A stretch of DNA of 38,285 bases, taken from Hymenobacter sp. H14-R3. Lineage in GTDB: Bacteria; Bacteroidota; Bacteroidia; Cytophagales; Hymenobacteraceae. The stretch covers positions 1-38,285 of the forward strand of contig NZ_JASITD010000033.1 in the NCBI RefSeq assembly GCF_030063445.1. Direction: 5' to 3'. Made by a program: the position numbers and the translations under genes. Shown piece after piece: positions 1 through 8,437 of this stretch. The stretch's first letter is position 1, and every line of letters begins with the position of its first letter. The notes under the pieces were generated by a model. That model saw nothing but the letters and a program-made list of their open reading frames with translations, was not told where the DNA came from and searched no databases.

Positions 1-1
1 C

Positions 2-556
2 CCCGAAGTAGCGCAGCTGGCTGCCTTCTTCAACGAAACGCTGGGCTTTTGCCCCAACAGCGTGCTTACCATGCAGCACCGGCCGGCCATTGCTACGGCC
101 TTTATCGAGCTCAACAAGGCCGTGATGGCCAACCACGGCCGCGTTACCAGCGCCCTGAAACGACTCATCGGCTACCTCAGCAGCCACGCGGCGGGCTGCC
201 AGTACTGCCAGGCCCACACCATTCTGGCGGCCCAGCGCTACGGGGCCGCCCAGGAACAGCTCGACCACATCTGGGAATTTGCCACGCACCCCGCGTTCAG
301 CGCGGCCGAGCGGGCCGCGCTGGCGTTTGCCGTAGCCGCCTCGGCCGTGCCCAACGCCGTGAACGACGCCCTCAGCAACGAGCTGCGGGCCCACTGGAAC
401 GCGGGTGAAATCGTGGAAATCCTGGGCGTGGTGAGTTTGTTTGGCTTTCTCAACCGCTGGAACGATTCGATGGGCACCACCCTGGAAGCCGGGGCCGTGG
501 CCGCTGGCCAGCAGCACCTGGCCGGCCAGGGCTGGTCGGCGGGCAAGCACGCCTGA
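2..556 (+). CDS. AhpD-like / carboxymuconolactone decarboxylase family protein (5' partial)
   Basis: The reading frame is open from base 2, so the true start lies before the window; the GTG at 62 is only an internal candidate. The family contains alkylhydroperoxidase AhpD and carboxymuconolactone decarboxylase, small all-helical proteins; those with a CxxC act as thiol reductases or peroxidases. The visible part has the AhpD-type motif GCQYCQAHT around 191-217: two cysteines spaced CxxC followed by a histidine, which in AhpD are the redox pair and proton relay. A helical C-terminal part with FLNRWND (about 451-471) fits the peroxidase-related branch. The next gene, a haloacid dehalogenase, starts about 160 bases downstream on the same strand. 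Family membership is well supported; the substrate cannot be told. The protein is probably cytosolic, as no leader is visible. Confidence 0.85.
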   Translation, partial: PEVAQLAAFFNETLGFCPNSVLTMQHRPAIATAFIELNKAVMANHGRVTSALKRLIGYLSSHAAGCQYCQAHTILAAQRYGAAQEQLDHIWEFATHPAFSAAERAALAFAVAASAVPNAVNDALSNELRAHWNAGEIVEILGVVSLFGFLNRWNDSMGTTLEAGAVAAGQQHLAGQGWSAGKHA

Positions 557-715
557 AAAGCCGCCAGCGCTAGCTGGGCAGCGCGGCAGACCGCCCGCTG
601 GCGGCCCTGCACGCTACGCGCCACCCAGCGCCGCCACCAAGCCGCAGGTAGGCGCGGGTTTCAGAAAAGCGCGCTTCTGGCCAGCCTGGCGCTGCCTGGC
701 TGCGTAAGCAGGCGC

Positions 716-1477
716 ATGGCTACCCGTCGCTTTGTGTTATCCTCTCTTGCCTTGGCTACTGTGGCCGCGGCGCTGCCCATCCCCCTGCCTGCCATGACTA
801 GTGCCCCCGCCCGCCCCAAGCTGCTGATTTTTGACGTGAACGAAACGATGCTTGACCTTGGTAAGTTGCAACAAGCTGTCAATCAAGATTTTGAATCTGA
901 AACGGCTTTCAGGCAATGGTTTTCGCTGCTGCTGCAATACTCGCTGGTCGATACCGTAACCGGCAACTACCACAACTTCGGGCAGATTGGCGACGCCGCC
1001 CTCGACATGCTGGCGCAGGCCCTGGGCCAGCCCGCCCGCTCGGCCGCCCGCAAAAAGGAGCTACTCACCCTGCTCACCGAGCTGCCCCCACACCCCGACG
1101 TCATTCCTGGTCTCACGGCCCTGCAAAAGGCTGGTTTCCGGATGGTTACGCTCACCAACTCGCCCGATGCCACGGTGCAGAAGCAGATGGCCTACGCCGG
1201 CCTCACCGGCTTTTTCGAGCAGCTGCTCAGCATCGACGCGCTTAAGCGCTACAAGCCCCACCCCGACACCTACCGCACCACCTGCGAGCGGCTGAAGGTG
1301 ACCCCCGCCCAAACCATGCTGGTGGCCGCCCACGGCTGGGACACGGCCGGGGCCCAGCTGGCGGGCCTGCAAGCCGCCTTCATTGCCCGCCCCGGCCAGC
1401 AGGTCTACCCGCTGGCCCCCGCCCCTACCCTCACCGGCCCCACCCTGCCCGACATTGCCCGCCAGCTCATCGGGTAA
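716..1477 (+). CDS. haloacid dehalogenase, type II (L-2-haloacid dehalogenase family)
   Basis: HAD-superfamily hydrolase; type II members use an aspartate nucleophile to release halide from L-2-haloalkanoic acids. The order of motifs fits: IFDVNETMLD at residues 38-47 (nucleophile Asp40), TLTNSPDA (motif II Ser/Thr-Asn), the Lys of YKPHPDTY (motif III) and VAAHGWDTAGA near the C-terminus, the usual type II signature of His-x-Trp-Asp. Cap-domain sequence lies between motifs I and II. The 253-residue reading has an extra leader of about 26 residues with a twin arginine (TRRFVLSSLALA), resembling a Tat signal; starting instead at Met27 (base 794) gives 227 residues, the normal size of the cytosolic enzyme. 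Both starts are possible. No close dehalogenation pathway genes are seen nearby. Confidence 0.85.
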   Translation: MATRRFVLSSLALATVAAALPIPLPAMTSAPARPKLLIFDVNETMLDLGKLQQAVNQDFESETAFRQWFSLLLQYSLVDTVTGNYHNFGQIGDAALDMLAQALGQPARSAARKKELLTLLTELPPHPDVIPGLTALQKAGFRMVTLTNSPDATVQKQMAYAGLTGFFEQLLSIDALKRYKPHPDTYRTTCERLKVTPAQTMLVAAHGWDTAGAQLAGLQAAFIARPGQQVYPLAPAPTLTGPTLPDIARQLIG

Positions 1478-1508
1478 GCCGGTAGCCCGATTGGGCGAGC
1501 AAAGGCGG

Positions 1509-2036
1509 TTAGGCCAGTGAGGGTGCCACGGGCGCGCGCTGGGCGCTGAAAAAGCCGCCCAATACGGTCCCGAACACTAGGTGGCCCAGCAGGCTGCCCA
1601 CCATGCCCAGGAGTATGCCGTCGCCGGCGGGGGGCATCAGGCCCATGGTGCGCCTGAGGGCAAACATCATCTGGGCCGGTGCAAACACCAGCCCGCCGTA
1701 GGCCGCGCCCCGTGGCACGGGGCTGCCAATGGGCAGGCGCTGGTTGAAAAAGAAGGCGTAGGCCGCCGTGAAGCCGACCCCAATCATAAAATGCATTATC
1801 CAGCCCCCGGTGGCCGAGGTGCCCAGCATGCCGCCGAGCATCGCCCCAATGTTCATGGGGGGCATGCTCATCATTGGGGCTGCCAGCAGGAGCATGGCCA
1901 TGGCGCCAGTGGCCACCAGGCCGGCTGCGAGGATTTTTACGGGAGTAGTCAGGGCAACCAGAGAGTTAAAAAAGGGGTGAGGTTGGGAATGTGCCCGGCC
2001 GGCGGCAGCCGTTCCGGAGACAGGTTGGTGGTCCAC
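1509..2036 (-). CDS. DUF6789-like small integral membrane protein
   Basis: Minus-strand ORF with strongly hydrophobic sequence: about four membrane segments, from TPVKILAAGLVATGAMAMLL, through the methionine-rich SMPPMNIGAMLGGMLG stretch, WIMHFMIGVGFTAAYAFF, GAAYGGLVFAPAQMMFAL and ILLGMVGSLLGHLVFGTVLG. This arrangement is typical of the DUF6789 family, whose role is unknown. The open frame runs on upstream to 2642, but that part lies opposite the peroxiredoxin gene and is not membrane-like. No ATG lies at the expected place; a GTG at 2034-2036 preceded by GAGG gives 175 residues and is my choice, with low certainty. It diverges from the peroxiredoxin gene, sharing about 145 bases of upstream sequence. 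Confidence 0.6.
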   Translation of the reverse strand: MDHQPVSGTAAAGRAHSQPHPFFNSLVALTTPVKILAAGLVATGAMAMLLLAAPMMSMPPMNIGAMLGGMLGTSATGGWIMHFMIGVGFTAAYAFFFNQRLPIGSPVPRGAAYGGLVFAPAQMMFALRRTMGLMPPAGDGILLGMVGSLLGHLVFGTVLGGFFSAQRAPVAPSLA

Positions 2037-2180
2037 TCTTTTTACCTCAACCTTACAGGGGGGCGCAAACTTTTTCACGCGCCCTGCTCCTTCGCAGCTT
2101 ACCCAAACCCTCAACGGGTTCTGGCCGCTCTGCCTGGGGTACAAGCGTTCTTCCAGACCTGAAGTGGCTACCTTGCGGCC

Positions 2181-2780
2181 ATGAACCACCGCCTGCTTCT
2201 TTCCTTTGCCACGCTGGCCCTGCCCCTGGCCAGCCACGCCCAACAACCGCCGGCCCGCACGGCCACGCCCCTGGCCGTGGGCTCGGTGGCCCCGGCCTTC
2301 AAGGGGCTCGACGCCGCCGGCCGTCCCGTCGAGCTGCAGCAGCTGCTCAAAAAAGGGCCGGTGGTGCTCTACTTCTACCGGGGCCAGTGGTGCCCCTACT
2401 GCAACAAGCAGCTCAGCCAGCTGCAAGACTCCCTGCAGCTGCTCACGGCCAAGGGCGCGCAAGTGGTGGTGGTGACGCCCGAAACCCAGGAGAATATTGG
2501 CAAGACCGTGGAAAAGACCAAGGCGGCCTTCCCCATCGTGCACGACCAGGATTTTGCCATCATGACGGCCTACCACACGGCCTTTACCGTGGACCCCGCT
2601 ACCGTGCTCAAATACAGGGGCTTCGGGGTTGATTTGCAGCAAGCCAACGCGTCGAGCGACGCCGTGCTGCCCGTGCCGGCTACCTACGTCATTGGTCGCG
2701 ACGGCCGCATCCGGTTTGCCTATTTCAACCCCGACTACCGCCAGCGCGTGTCGGTGCGCCGGGTGGCCGCCGCCCTCTAG
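2181..2780 (+). CDS. exported AhpC/TSA-type peroxiredoxin
   Basis: A 199-residue protein of the thioredoxin-fold AhpC/TSA group, expected to reduce peroxides in the periplasm. A signal peptide is clear at residues 1-20 (RLLLSFATLALPLASHA, cut before QQPP). The core begins at about residue 35 (VGSVAPAFKGLD), followed by YFYRGQWCPYCNKQL at 65-77, where Cys71 and Cys74 form a CPYC pair; in this branch the first is the probable peroxidatic cysteine. The later VVVVTPET and FAIMTAYHTAF stretches match the family. The ATG is the first one of the frame and sits about 10 bases after TACCTTGC, a weak copy of the Bacteroidota minus-7 box. The gene ends 8 bases before the end of a convergent flavoprotein gene. 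Confidence 0.88.
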   Translation: MNHRLLLSFATLALPLASHAQQPPARTATPLAVGSVAPAFKGLDAAGRPVELQQLLKKGPVVLYFYRGQWCPYCNKQLSQLQDSLQLLTAKGAQVVVVTPETQENIGKTVEKTKAAFPIVHDQDFAIMTAYHTAFTVDPATVLKYRGFGVDLQQANASSDAVLPVPATYVIGRDGRIRFAYFNPDYRQRVSVRRVAAAL

Positions 2781-2788
2781 CCGGGGCC

Positions 2789-4234
2789 CTATTGCAGCTT
2801 AAACGCCACATCGAGCGCCGTTTGCAGCAGCGGCGACACATCCTGGTGCGCCACAATGAGCTGCTGGTTGATGCGGGCCGCCACGGGGTAGGGGTACACC
2901 TTATCGAATAGCTCGCTGATGCCCAGCCCACTGGCATTGGCCAGAATCAATTCCTGAATGAGCTCGCCCGCGCCGGGCGCTACCATGGCTCCGCCCAGAA
3001 TCCGGCGCTTGCGGCCGGGCAGCGGCAGGGCGTTTTTCTCGATAAAGAGCAGCAAGTGGCCGTCGCGGTAGCTGTCCACCACGGCCCGGTCGTCGTCGGC
3101 AAAGGTGGTTTCCCAGCGCTCATAGGCCGTGCCGCGCCGGTCGAGTTCGGCGGCATCGAGGCCAAAGTGCGCCACCTCGGGGTCGGTGAAGGTGACCCAC
3201 GAAAAATGGTCGTAGCTCAGCTTTTTCTTAATGGGCGAGAAGAAGTTGAACAGCAGCAGGCGCACGTGCAGCTCGGCCCCGTGGCTGAACTTGAGCGAGT
3301 TGGCCGCGTCGCCGGCCACGAAAATATCGGGATTGGTGGTTTGCAGGTGCTCGTTGAGGCAGATGTGGCCTTTCTCATCCACGGCTACCCCGGCCTTCTC
3401 CAGCTGCAGCCCCTCAAAGCTCACGTGCCGCCCAATGGCCACGTACACCAGGTCAAAATTCACTGCAAAAGGGTCGCCGGCTTTGGGCTTGATATGGGCC
3501 TGGGTAGCCGACGTAAAAGCCTCTACTTCAGCCTCCAGGTGAATAGTAAGGCCCTCGGCGCGCAGCCGCTCGGCCAGCACGGCCCGGATGGCGGGGTCCT
3601 CCTTCTCCAGAATGCTGGCCCCGCGGTGCACGAGGGTTACCTGCGCGCCCAGCCGCTGCATGGCCTGGCCCAGCTCCACACCGTTGGGGCCGCCGCCCAC
3701 CACCAGCAGGCGCTTGGGCAGCTCGCGCAGGTCCCACACGTGCTGGTTGTCGTAGAGGCGTACCTGCTCGCTGCCAGGCACTTGCAGCTGCTGCGGGCGC
3801 GAGCCGGTGGCCACCGCCAGCTTGCGCCCGGTGTACGTGTGGCCGTTGATTTCCACGGCGTGGTCGCCCACAAACCGGGGGGCACCGATTTCGACGGTGA
3901 CGCCCAGCCCGCGCAGGTATTCCGGGTTTTCGTGGTGGCGGATAATGTCCTGCCGGCCCTGCACGTAGGCCATTACCTTGGCCATGTCGGCCGGGCCGCT
4001 CACCTGCAAGCCAAACTGGGTGGCCTGCCGGGCCTGGTGCACCTGCCGCGCAGCGTGAATAAGGGCCTTGCTGGGCACGCAGCCGTGGTTGAGGCAGTCG
4101 CCGCCCACGTCTTCGGCCGTGCGGTCAATGAGCAGCACCCGCAGCTTGATGCGGGCCATGAACAGGGCCAGCCCCAGCCCGGCCGAACCAGCCCCCAGCA
4201 CAATCAGGTCAAAATCAGCAGTATTCTCGGCCAT
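2789..4234 (-). CDS. pyridine nucleotide-disulfide oxidoreductase (dihydrolipoamide dehydrogenase / mercuric reductase-like)
   Basis: A 481-residue FAD/NAD(P) oxidoreductase of the class I disulfide reductase family. The N-terminal FAD site is VLGAGSAGLG (residues 12-21); the redox-active disulfide lies in GGDCLNHGCVPSK (Cys47 and Cys52). The NAD(P) domain starts at VVGGGPNGVELG (about 178-189), and the second FAD motif GDAAN is near 310. The C-terminal dimerisation domain is present, but the catalytic His-Glu pair normally found as HPT..E is replaced by YPYPVAARIN, so acid-base chemistry must differ from lipoamide dehydrogenase. There is no MerA-type C-terminal cysteine pair or N-terminal heavy-metal domain, so mercuric reductase activity is unlikely. 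No 2-oxoacid dehydrogenase genes lie nearby. Class is certain, substrate unknown. Confidence 0.88.
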   Translation of the reverse strand: MAENTADFDLIVLGAGSAGLGLALFMARIKLRVLLIDRTAEDVGGDCLNHGCVPSKALIHAARQVHQARQATQFGLQVSGPADMAKVMAYVQGRQDIIRHHENPEYLRGLGVTVEIGAPRFVGDHAVEINGHTYTGRKLAVATGSRPQQLQVPGSEQVRLYDNQHVWDLRELPKRLLVVGGGPNGVELGQAMQRLGAQVTLVHRGASILEKEDPAIRAVLAERLRAEGLTIHLEAEVEAFTSATQAHIKPKAGDPFAVNFDLVYVAIGRHVSFEGLQLEKAGVAVDEKGHICLNEHLQTTNPDIFVAGDAANSLKFSHGAELHVRLLLFNFFSPIKKKLSYDHFSWVTFTDPEVAHFGLDAAELDRRGTAYERWETTFADDDRAVVDSYRDGHLLLFIEKNALPLPGRKRRILGGAMVAPGAGELIQELILANASGLGISELFDKVYPYPVAARINQQLIVAHQDVSPLLQTALDVAFKLQ

Positions 4235-4505
4235 GGCACTTTTTAGAAGCAGGGTAAGTAAAACGGGAGGAGCCGGCCAGGGGCCGCTTTTTCGTCATAC
4301 GTCTCCCTGGCCCGCTGCGCCGCCCCCAGGGTCAAATCCCCCCCTTTCCAGGTGCTTCGCTGGGGGCCGTTGCTTTGCCAGCTGGTTCGTGGCCAGCGCG
4401 TTAGCCTTCGCTGCCAGGAGTCAGCCGCAAAGACGCGGGGCGTTGGCGGTATAAACTCACCCCCCACCGGGGCGGGCAACCGCAGCAATTGCCCCGCGCG
4501 GCCGG

Positions 4506-5368
4506 CTACGCCGTACCCATCCAGTAGGCCTGGGCTTTTTGGAAAGTATTGGCACCCACCTTTTTGCCTAGCTCCAGCCCAGCTACGTTGCCTTCGCAGA
4601 AATGAATGCCGCCGTAGAGGCGGGATTCACCGGCATTGAGGGCCGCGTTGCGGAACGTGTTCCAGCTCAGCAAGATGCCCAGCACCTCTTCGTGCGGGTC
4701 GGCCACCAGCGGCTTGCGCTGCATGTAGAAGTTCGCTGCCGATGTAGGCTTTGAGCACCGTAGCGGCGGCCATGCTGAAGGTGCTGTGCCCCGAAACGTA
4801 CTCCGAAAACGGCGGGGTAGGAAAGTTATCGGCCTGAAACGGCCGCCACAGCTCGCCGGGCAGGTCGATGGTGCCCTGGCCGGCCCCGCCCCAGGCCCGA
4901 ACGGTTTTGCCCCGAAACAGGTAGCGAATGGCCGTGATGGGCTGGCAGTAATCGTAGAACCGCTTGGCTTCCCAGGTGGCAATGGAGGCGTCGAACACCG
5001 CGTTCGAGACGGCAAAAAACAGCTTCACTGTTTCAGCCAGGTTCAGCTTGTCGCGCGCCATAAGGAAGGTGGTGAATAGCAGCCAGTGGCCCGGGGGCAG
5101 CTCAGAGTGGGGCCCGTCGGCCCAGTACTCGGCCGTTACCTTCTGGGTGGGCGTCAGGCGGGCCTGCACGTCGATAACGTGGGCCGAATGGGGCCATGGC
5201 CGAGAAATCCGCGCGGGTCAGGTTGGCCACCGGGTTGTACGCCGCCCACGCATCGTAGGGGCAGACGATGGCAAGGGAGCGCGCCACCATCGGCGGGCCG
5301 GGCCTGGTGAGGCAAACGGCATCAAGCAGTAGCTCCGTCCAGTCTTGTACAATGTTGGTCATAAGCAA
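4506..5368 (-). pseudogene. vanadium-dependent haloperoxidase / PAP2-type phosphatase, frameshifted
   Basis: Three overlapping minus-strand frames together spell one vanadium haloperoxidase-like protein. Frame one (5368 to about 5190) starts MLMTNIVQDWTELLLDAV and includes YDAWAAYNPVA, the usual N-terminus. Frame two (about 5180 to 4735) carries WEAKRFYDYCQPITAIRYL and the vanadate or phosphate-binding EYVSGHSTFSMAAATVL. Frame three (about 4730 to 4506) carries FYMQRKPLVADPHEE and the final motif GGIHFCEGNVAGLELG with the active-site histidine. The two shifts, and a total of only about 285 codons against 400 or more in the family, show loss of reading frame plus internal deletion, unless the shifts are sequence errors. 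The enzymes use peroxide and halide or act as acid phosphatases. Confidence 0.8.
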
Positions 5369-6227
5369 ACGGGTTGAGGGGTATCTGCTTAGGCTGCTTC
5401 GTGTCCCGGCCGGCCTCCTGCGCCAGGTGCGCCCACACCCTGGAGCTAGTGCTGCCTATTTTGTATTTTATTTAAAAATATACAAATTTTACTTTATTAT
5501 TTTCACGTTATTAACTTCTTGTAATTCAAGAATTTGCCACTTAAAATAAGTTCGGCAACGCAAGCAAACGGGTAAAAAAGACAGCTTACCGCATGGCACG
5601 GGAACCACGGGGCTACCGCAGTAAATGTAGCGGCATCCCCGGAGGCGAATATCAGTGCTGCTACTGCAATGTATGCCACTGAATTTCCCGGATTAATGGC
5701 CAAAAGTCCTTGCTGCGAAACGGCTACGTCAGGATGCGGCCTTCTGTGCTAAAGCCCGGTGGCTGGCCCGCAAAAGCAGCTCCATGCGGCCGCCCCACCC
5801 CCCGATTAGTAACCCCGAGCGGCTATCGGGGTGCCCGACGGTTCTGCAAACGCCTGTTTATTACTAATTTGGCTGCTTAGTAGCATCGCTACAAGAAACA
5901 GAGCGCTTCGCATCAAATTGCCAAAATGAGGAAAGAGCAGGAAAGCAGCTTCTGGGCAACGTAGGTTACACGAAACGTTTCGTAGCTGAGGCAGCTTCTC
6001 AGCAAGTGACCCGGAGTTTTTGCAAGTGAAGGCCTGGCCAGGCTGGGTTGGAAGTGTTTTCCCTGGTTGTTCAACAACACCTTGATTGACCCGTTAAACA
6101 GCTGGCAATCCGAGGTTTTTAGCTGTATCGTGGCTGCCGGGGCCGCAGGCTGGCAGCGTTGGGCACGGGGCGGGCGTAAAAAGCCACAAGCACCGACTTT
6201 TGCCTAAATATTCTTCATCTTTACTTC
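5369..6227. other. 859-base non-coding stretch
   Basis: No convincing gene. Bases 5455-5550 are markedly AT-rich and probably hold the promoter of the former haloperoxidase gene. A hairpin with a 7-bp stem (ACCCCGA / TCGGGGT) and 7-base loop lies at 5812-5832. A 66-codon minus-strand frame at 5503-5703 has no start context, no motif and runs through the AT-rich part; I do not call it. The last 30 bases before 6228 are AT-rich and likely promote the next gene. Confidence 0.6.
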
Positions 6228-6596
6228 ATGAAAAAGACTCTCCTCTTTCTGGCCCTTGGGCTGACCGCCGCTGGCTCGTGGGCCTTTTATCCGAAGGCGC
6301 CGGCCGCGCCGGGGGGCTACCTGATGCTGATTGGTAGCGGGCGTCCCGGCACCGAGTCGTCGGTGCCGGAGTTGACAATCATTCAGCCCGACGGGCAGCG
6401 CCAGGTTCAGCGCCTGCCTACCGTCAAATCGAGCTCGGACCGCAGTTCCACCGATGCCGCCGTAGAGCTGCACCGCGCCGAGCTAGTCAAGCTCAACACC
6501 CTCTACGCCCAGGGCTGGCGGCTGGTGAACACCGCCCAAAGCACGGTGGGCACGGGGGCCACCACCGAAACCATCTACCTGCTGGAGAGGAAATAA
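6228..6596 (+). CDS. small exported protein of unknown function
   Basis: A 122-residue protein that I do not recognise by name. It has a lysine start (MKKT), a hydrophobic core LLFLALGLTAAGSWA and a probable cut after residue 19, so it should be exported. The mature part contains GGYLMLIGSGRPGTESSVPE, a central polar region, then LNTLYAQGWRLVNTAQS and a final ETIYLLERK; the pattern of a helix, GW-R-V, and a C-terminal beta strand ending in LLER resembles DUF4177-like small proteins. It stands alone, with an AT-rich leader and no operon partner. Codon use resembles the neighbouring genes. Confidence 0.7.
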   Translation: MKKTLLFLALGLTAAGSWAFYPKAPAAPGGYLMLIGSGRPGTESSVPELTIIQPDGQRQVQRLPTVKSSSDRSSTDAAVELHRAELVKLNTLYAQGWRLVNTAQSTVGTGATTETIYLLERK

Positions 6597-6775
6597 GCTA
6601 CTAGCCGGAGCCAAAAGAACGGCTCTCGTGCCGCACTGGCACCGTGCAAAAGGGCTGAAGTCACAAAGCGCACATTTGATTTTAGTCATTCCTAGCATCA
6701 GCCTGAGTACGGAGCCAGCAGCTTACTGAGGCTTAATTAACATAATTATTTAAAAATCAAGGTTTTAGTGAAAAT

Positions 6776-7201
6776 ATGGCAACAATTCAGCATCTTCCCC
6801 GCAACATTTACGTGACTCGACTGGACTATGGGCGGCTCACCAGCCTGGTGCAGCAGCCGCATGCTGCCAGCTTGGACAAGCTGGTAGCAGTGTTGCAACA
6901 GGAACTGACGCGCGCGCACTTAGTTGATTCCTATAGTATTCTACCCCATATTGTTACGATGAATTCCCGCCTCAAGCTACGCCAGCTGCGGAGCGATGAA
7001 GAGCTGCACTTTACCCTGGTGTACCCGTCTGCAGCCGATGCGGCGCTGGGGCGGCTCTCGGTACTGAGCCCGGTGGGTGTGGCGGTGCTGGGCTGCTGCC
7101 TAGGCGACCAGTTTCAGCTGGGCCACCCCGCCGGGGTGACCAGTTACTGGGTTGAGGCAATTATGCACCAGCCGGAGGCCGCTGGCGACTGGGTAAGCTA
7201 G
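6776..7201 (+). CDS. GreA/GreB C-terminal domain protein (Rnk-like)
   Basis: A 141-residue protein resembling Rnk, regulator of nucleoside diphosphate kinase, a GreA/GreB relative that binds RNA polymerase near the secondary channel. The N-terminal part (residues 10-55) has a helical hairpin-like segment that is short, as in Rnk; the C-terminal FKBP-like domain is well conserved: VTMNSRLKLRQL, ELHFTLVYPSAADAALG, LSVLSPVGVAVLGCCLGD, and the final VEAIMHQPEAAGDW. Those phrases are the family hallmarks. The ATG follows an AT-rich leader (6731-6775). Monocistronic. Family assignment is firm, function by analogy only. Confidence 0.82.
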   Translation: MATIQHLPRNIYVTRLDYGRLTSLVQQPHAASLDKLVAVLQQELTRAHLVDSYSILPHIVTMNSRLKLRQLRSDEELHFTLVYPSAADAALGRLSVLSPVGVAVLGCCLGDQFQLGHPAGVTSYWVEAIMHQPEAAGDWVS

Positions 7202-7533
7202 GGAATAAGCAAAATTAGCCAAGCCAATTAGGTGCTGCCGTTATGGGTCAGCTTTGGTGCCGCTGCCGTAATAAGACCATGTCCCATCGGCAGCTAATAA
7301 TCACTTAGCCCTCAGTAGTCTTCACGCTATAAGTAATGCAATTTGCGTGGTTGAGTAATGCGAAAAAGCAGCTAGCGTAGAAAACAGGTACTTACGCCAG
7401 TGTACTGTTGCACAGTATCTTGCCAGTAACCAGATTGGTTAAGACATAAGACAAAGTATAAAAAAGTACAATTAATGAATATTTTGTGCTTTTGATTACT
7501 TATTATGGTTAGTCTTTAAGCTTATCTTTATAG

Positions 7534-7673
7534 TAAGTACCCGACGCTAATTAGTTTATGATAAAGCGAGCAGAGTTCGTTCCAAAAATTTGATACTACA
7601 TGCTGATAACCAACTATTTGACTACAAAACGGGTAAGTGTTAATAACACAAACTAATTAGCGACGGGTACTTA
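7534..7673. mobile_element. MITE-like element with 24-bp terminal inverted repeats
   Basis: Bases 7534-7557 and 7650-7673 are inverted copies that match at 23 of 24 positions; the outer parts read TAAGTACCCGACGCTAATTA on the plus strand at left. The 92 bases between them are AT-rich and carry no ORF. Size and structure fit a miniature inverted-repeat transposable element. No clear target duplication was found at the edges. Confidence 0.6.
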
Positions 7674-7756
7674 GGAACTTCGGTTACATCAATCACCAAA
7701 TTCGTCACCATCGCAAAGCGTTGGTCAAATTCGTCTTGATTCTTAAATAAAGTGCT
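7673..7756 (-). pseudogene. fragment of an IS5-type DDE transposase
   Basis: Read on the minus strand, the sequence gives NQDEFDQRFAMVTNLV followed by IDVTEVP. The phrase with an aspartate followed by TE-x-P resembles the stretch around the first catalytic aspartate of IS5-type transposases. The frame is closed by stops on both sides and the fragment ends exactly where the inverted-repeat element begins, suggesting that the element inserted into an older transposase gene. The assignment is by eye and uncertain. Confidence 0.35.
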
Positions 7757-7903
7757 TTTAGCTGGTTACCATAGGAATGGTAAACAATTATAGACTTACA
7801 ATATCTTAGTTAACAAGCAATAACAATTCTAATAGCTTCCCATCGGCCGGCGAACAGCGCCCCTGAGTGCGCGGTACGGCTTCCCCCTCGCGTTTCGGCG
7901 GTG

Positions 7904-8437
7904 CTAGCAGCCTTGGGCGCCTAGCGGCTGCCATTCTGCTTTTAACACGGACATCACCAGTTTATCGTGAAACACGCCCTGCCGACATGCCGCCTGTCGT
8001 AGCCGCCCTTCCACGACAAAGCCCGCTTTCGCATAGGCTTTCAACCCGCCCGTGTTCAAGTCAGAAACCGTGAGCATAATCCGGTTGAGGCGGTGGCTGG
8101 TGAAGCCCAGGTGGACGATTTGCTTGGTTACGGCCGTACCCACGCCCTTACCCCACCAGGCTTTCTCCCCAATGAGGATAAAGTATTCGCCCGATTGATT
8201 CGGTATGGAAATACCCGTGAGGCCGGCATAGCCAATCAACGCGTTAGTTTCGGCCAGATAGATGCCCAGGTTCAGGGTGTTCGCCTGCTGTAGGGTGGCC
8301 GCAAACCACTGGTCGATTTGCGCCGTGGTCGTCAGGCGTTGAAAAACCGAGAGCGAATACGCGATGACGTCGGGGTCGCGGAGCCACGTGTAGAAATGCG
8401 CAACGTGTTCGGGCTGCAAAGGAGCGAGCTTCACCAT
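7904..8437 (-). CDS. GNAT family N-acetyltransferase (RimJ/RimL-like)
   Basis: A 177-residue acetyltransferase of the GCN5-related family, which moves an acetyl group from acetyl-CoA to an amine, often a protein N-terminus or small molecule. It starts VKLAPLQPEHV, a standard first strand and helix; residues around WLRDPDVIAYS match the RimJ/RimL branch. The acetyl-CoA-binding motif A is ILIGEKAWWGKGVGTAV, followed by LGFTSHRLNRIMLTVSDLN and the Asn-x-x-(G)-x-x-x-Y-x-K-x-G-F motif B (NTGGLKAYAKAGF). The length is typical. It has no operon partner and sits between mobile-element debris and a recombinase, so it may have been carried in. Confidence 0.85.
   Translation of the reverse strand: MVKLAPLQPEHVAHFYTWLRDPDVIAYSLSVFQRLTTTAQIDQWFAATLQQANTLNLGIYLAETNALIGYAGLTGISIPNQSGEYFILIGEKAWWGKGVGTAVTKQIVHLGFTSHRLNRIMLTVSDLNTGGLKAYAKAGFVVEGRLRQAACRQGVFHDKLVMSVLKAEWQPLGAQGC

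Larger units (their letters stand above)
7202..7903. other. AT-rich gap with inverted-repeat element and transposase scrap
   Basis: No intact gene. The stretch is far richer in A and T than its neighbours. It holds a 140-base element bounded by 24-base inverted repeats (7534-7673) and, against its right edge, a short minus-strand scrap of an apparent DDE transposase (7673-7756). Bases 7202-7533 and 7760-7860 show nothing I can name. Confidence 0.6.

Noticed and set aside
2037..2642. N-terminal extension of the DUF6789-like frame
   Set aside because: Lies opposite the peroxiredoxin gene and lacks membrane character; the family-like part starts near 2000.
2789..4234. Mercuric reductase
   Set aside because: No heavy-metal-binding domain or C-terminal cysteine pair, and no merR, merT or merP nearby.
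5503..5703. 66-codon hydrophobic minus-strand frame
   Set aside because: Runs through an AT-rich promoter-like region, no ribosome site, no family resemblance.
5812..5832. Possible tRNA or small RNA from a 7-bp hairpin
   Set aside because: No acceptor stem, T-loop or anticodon arm pattern around it.
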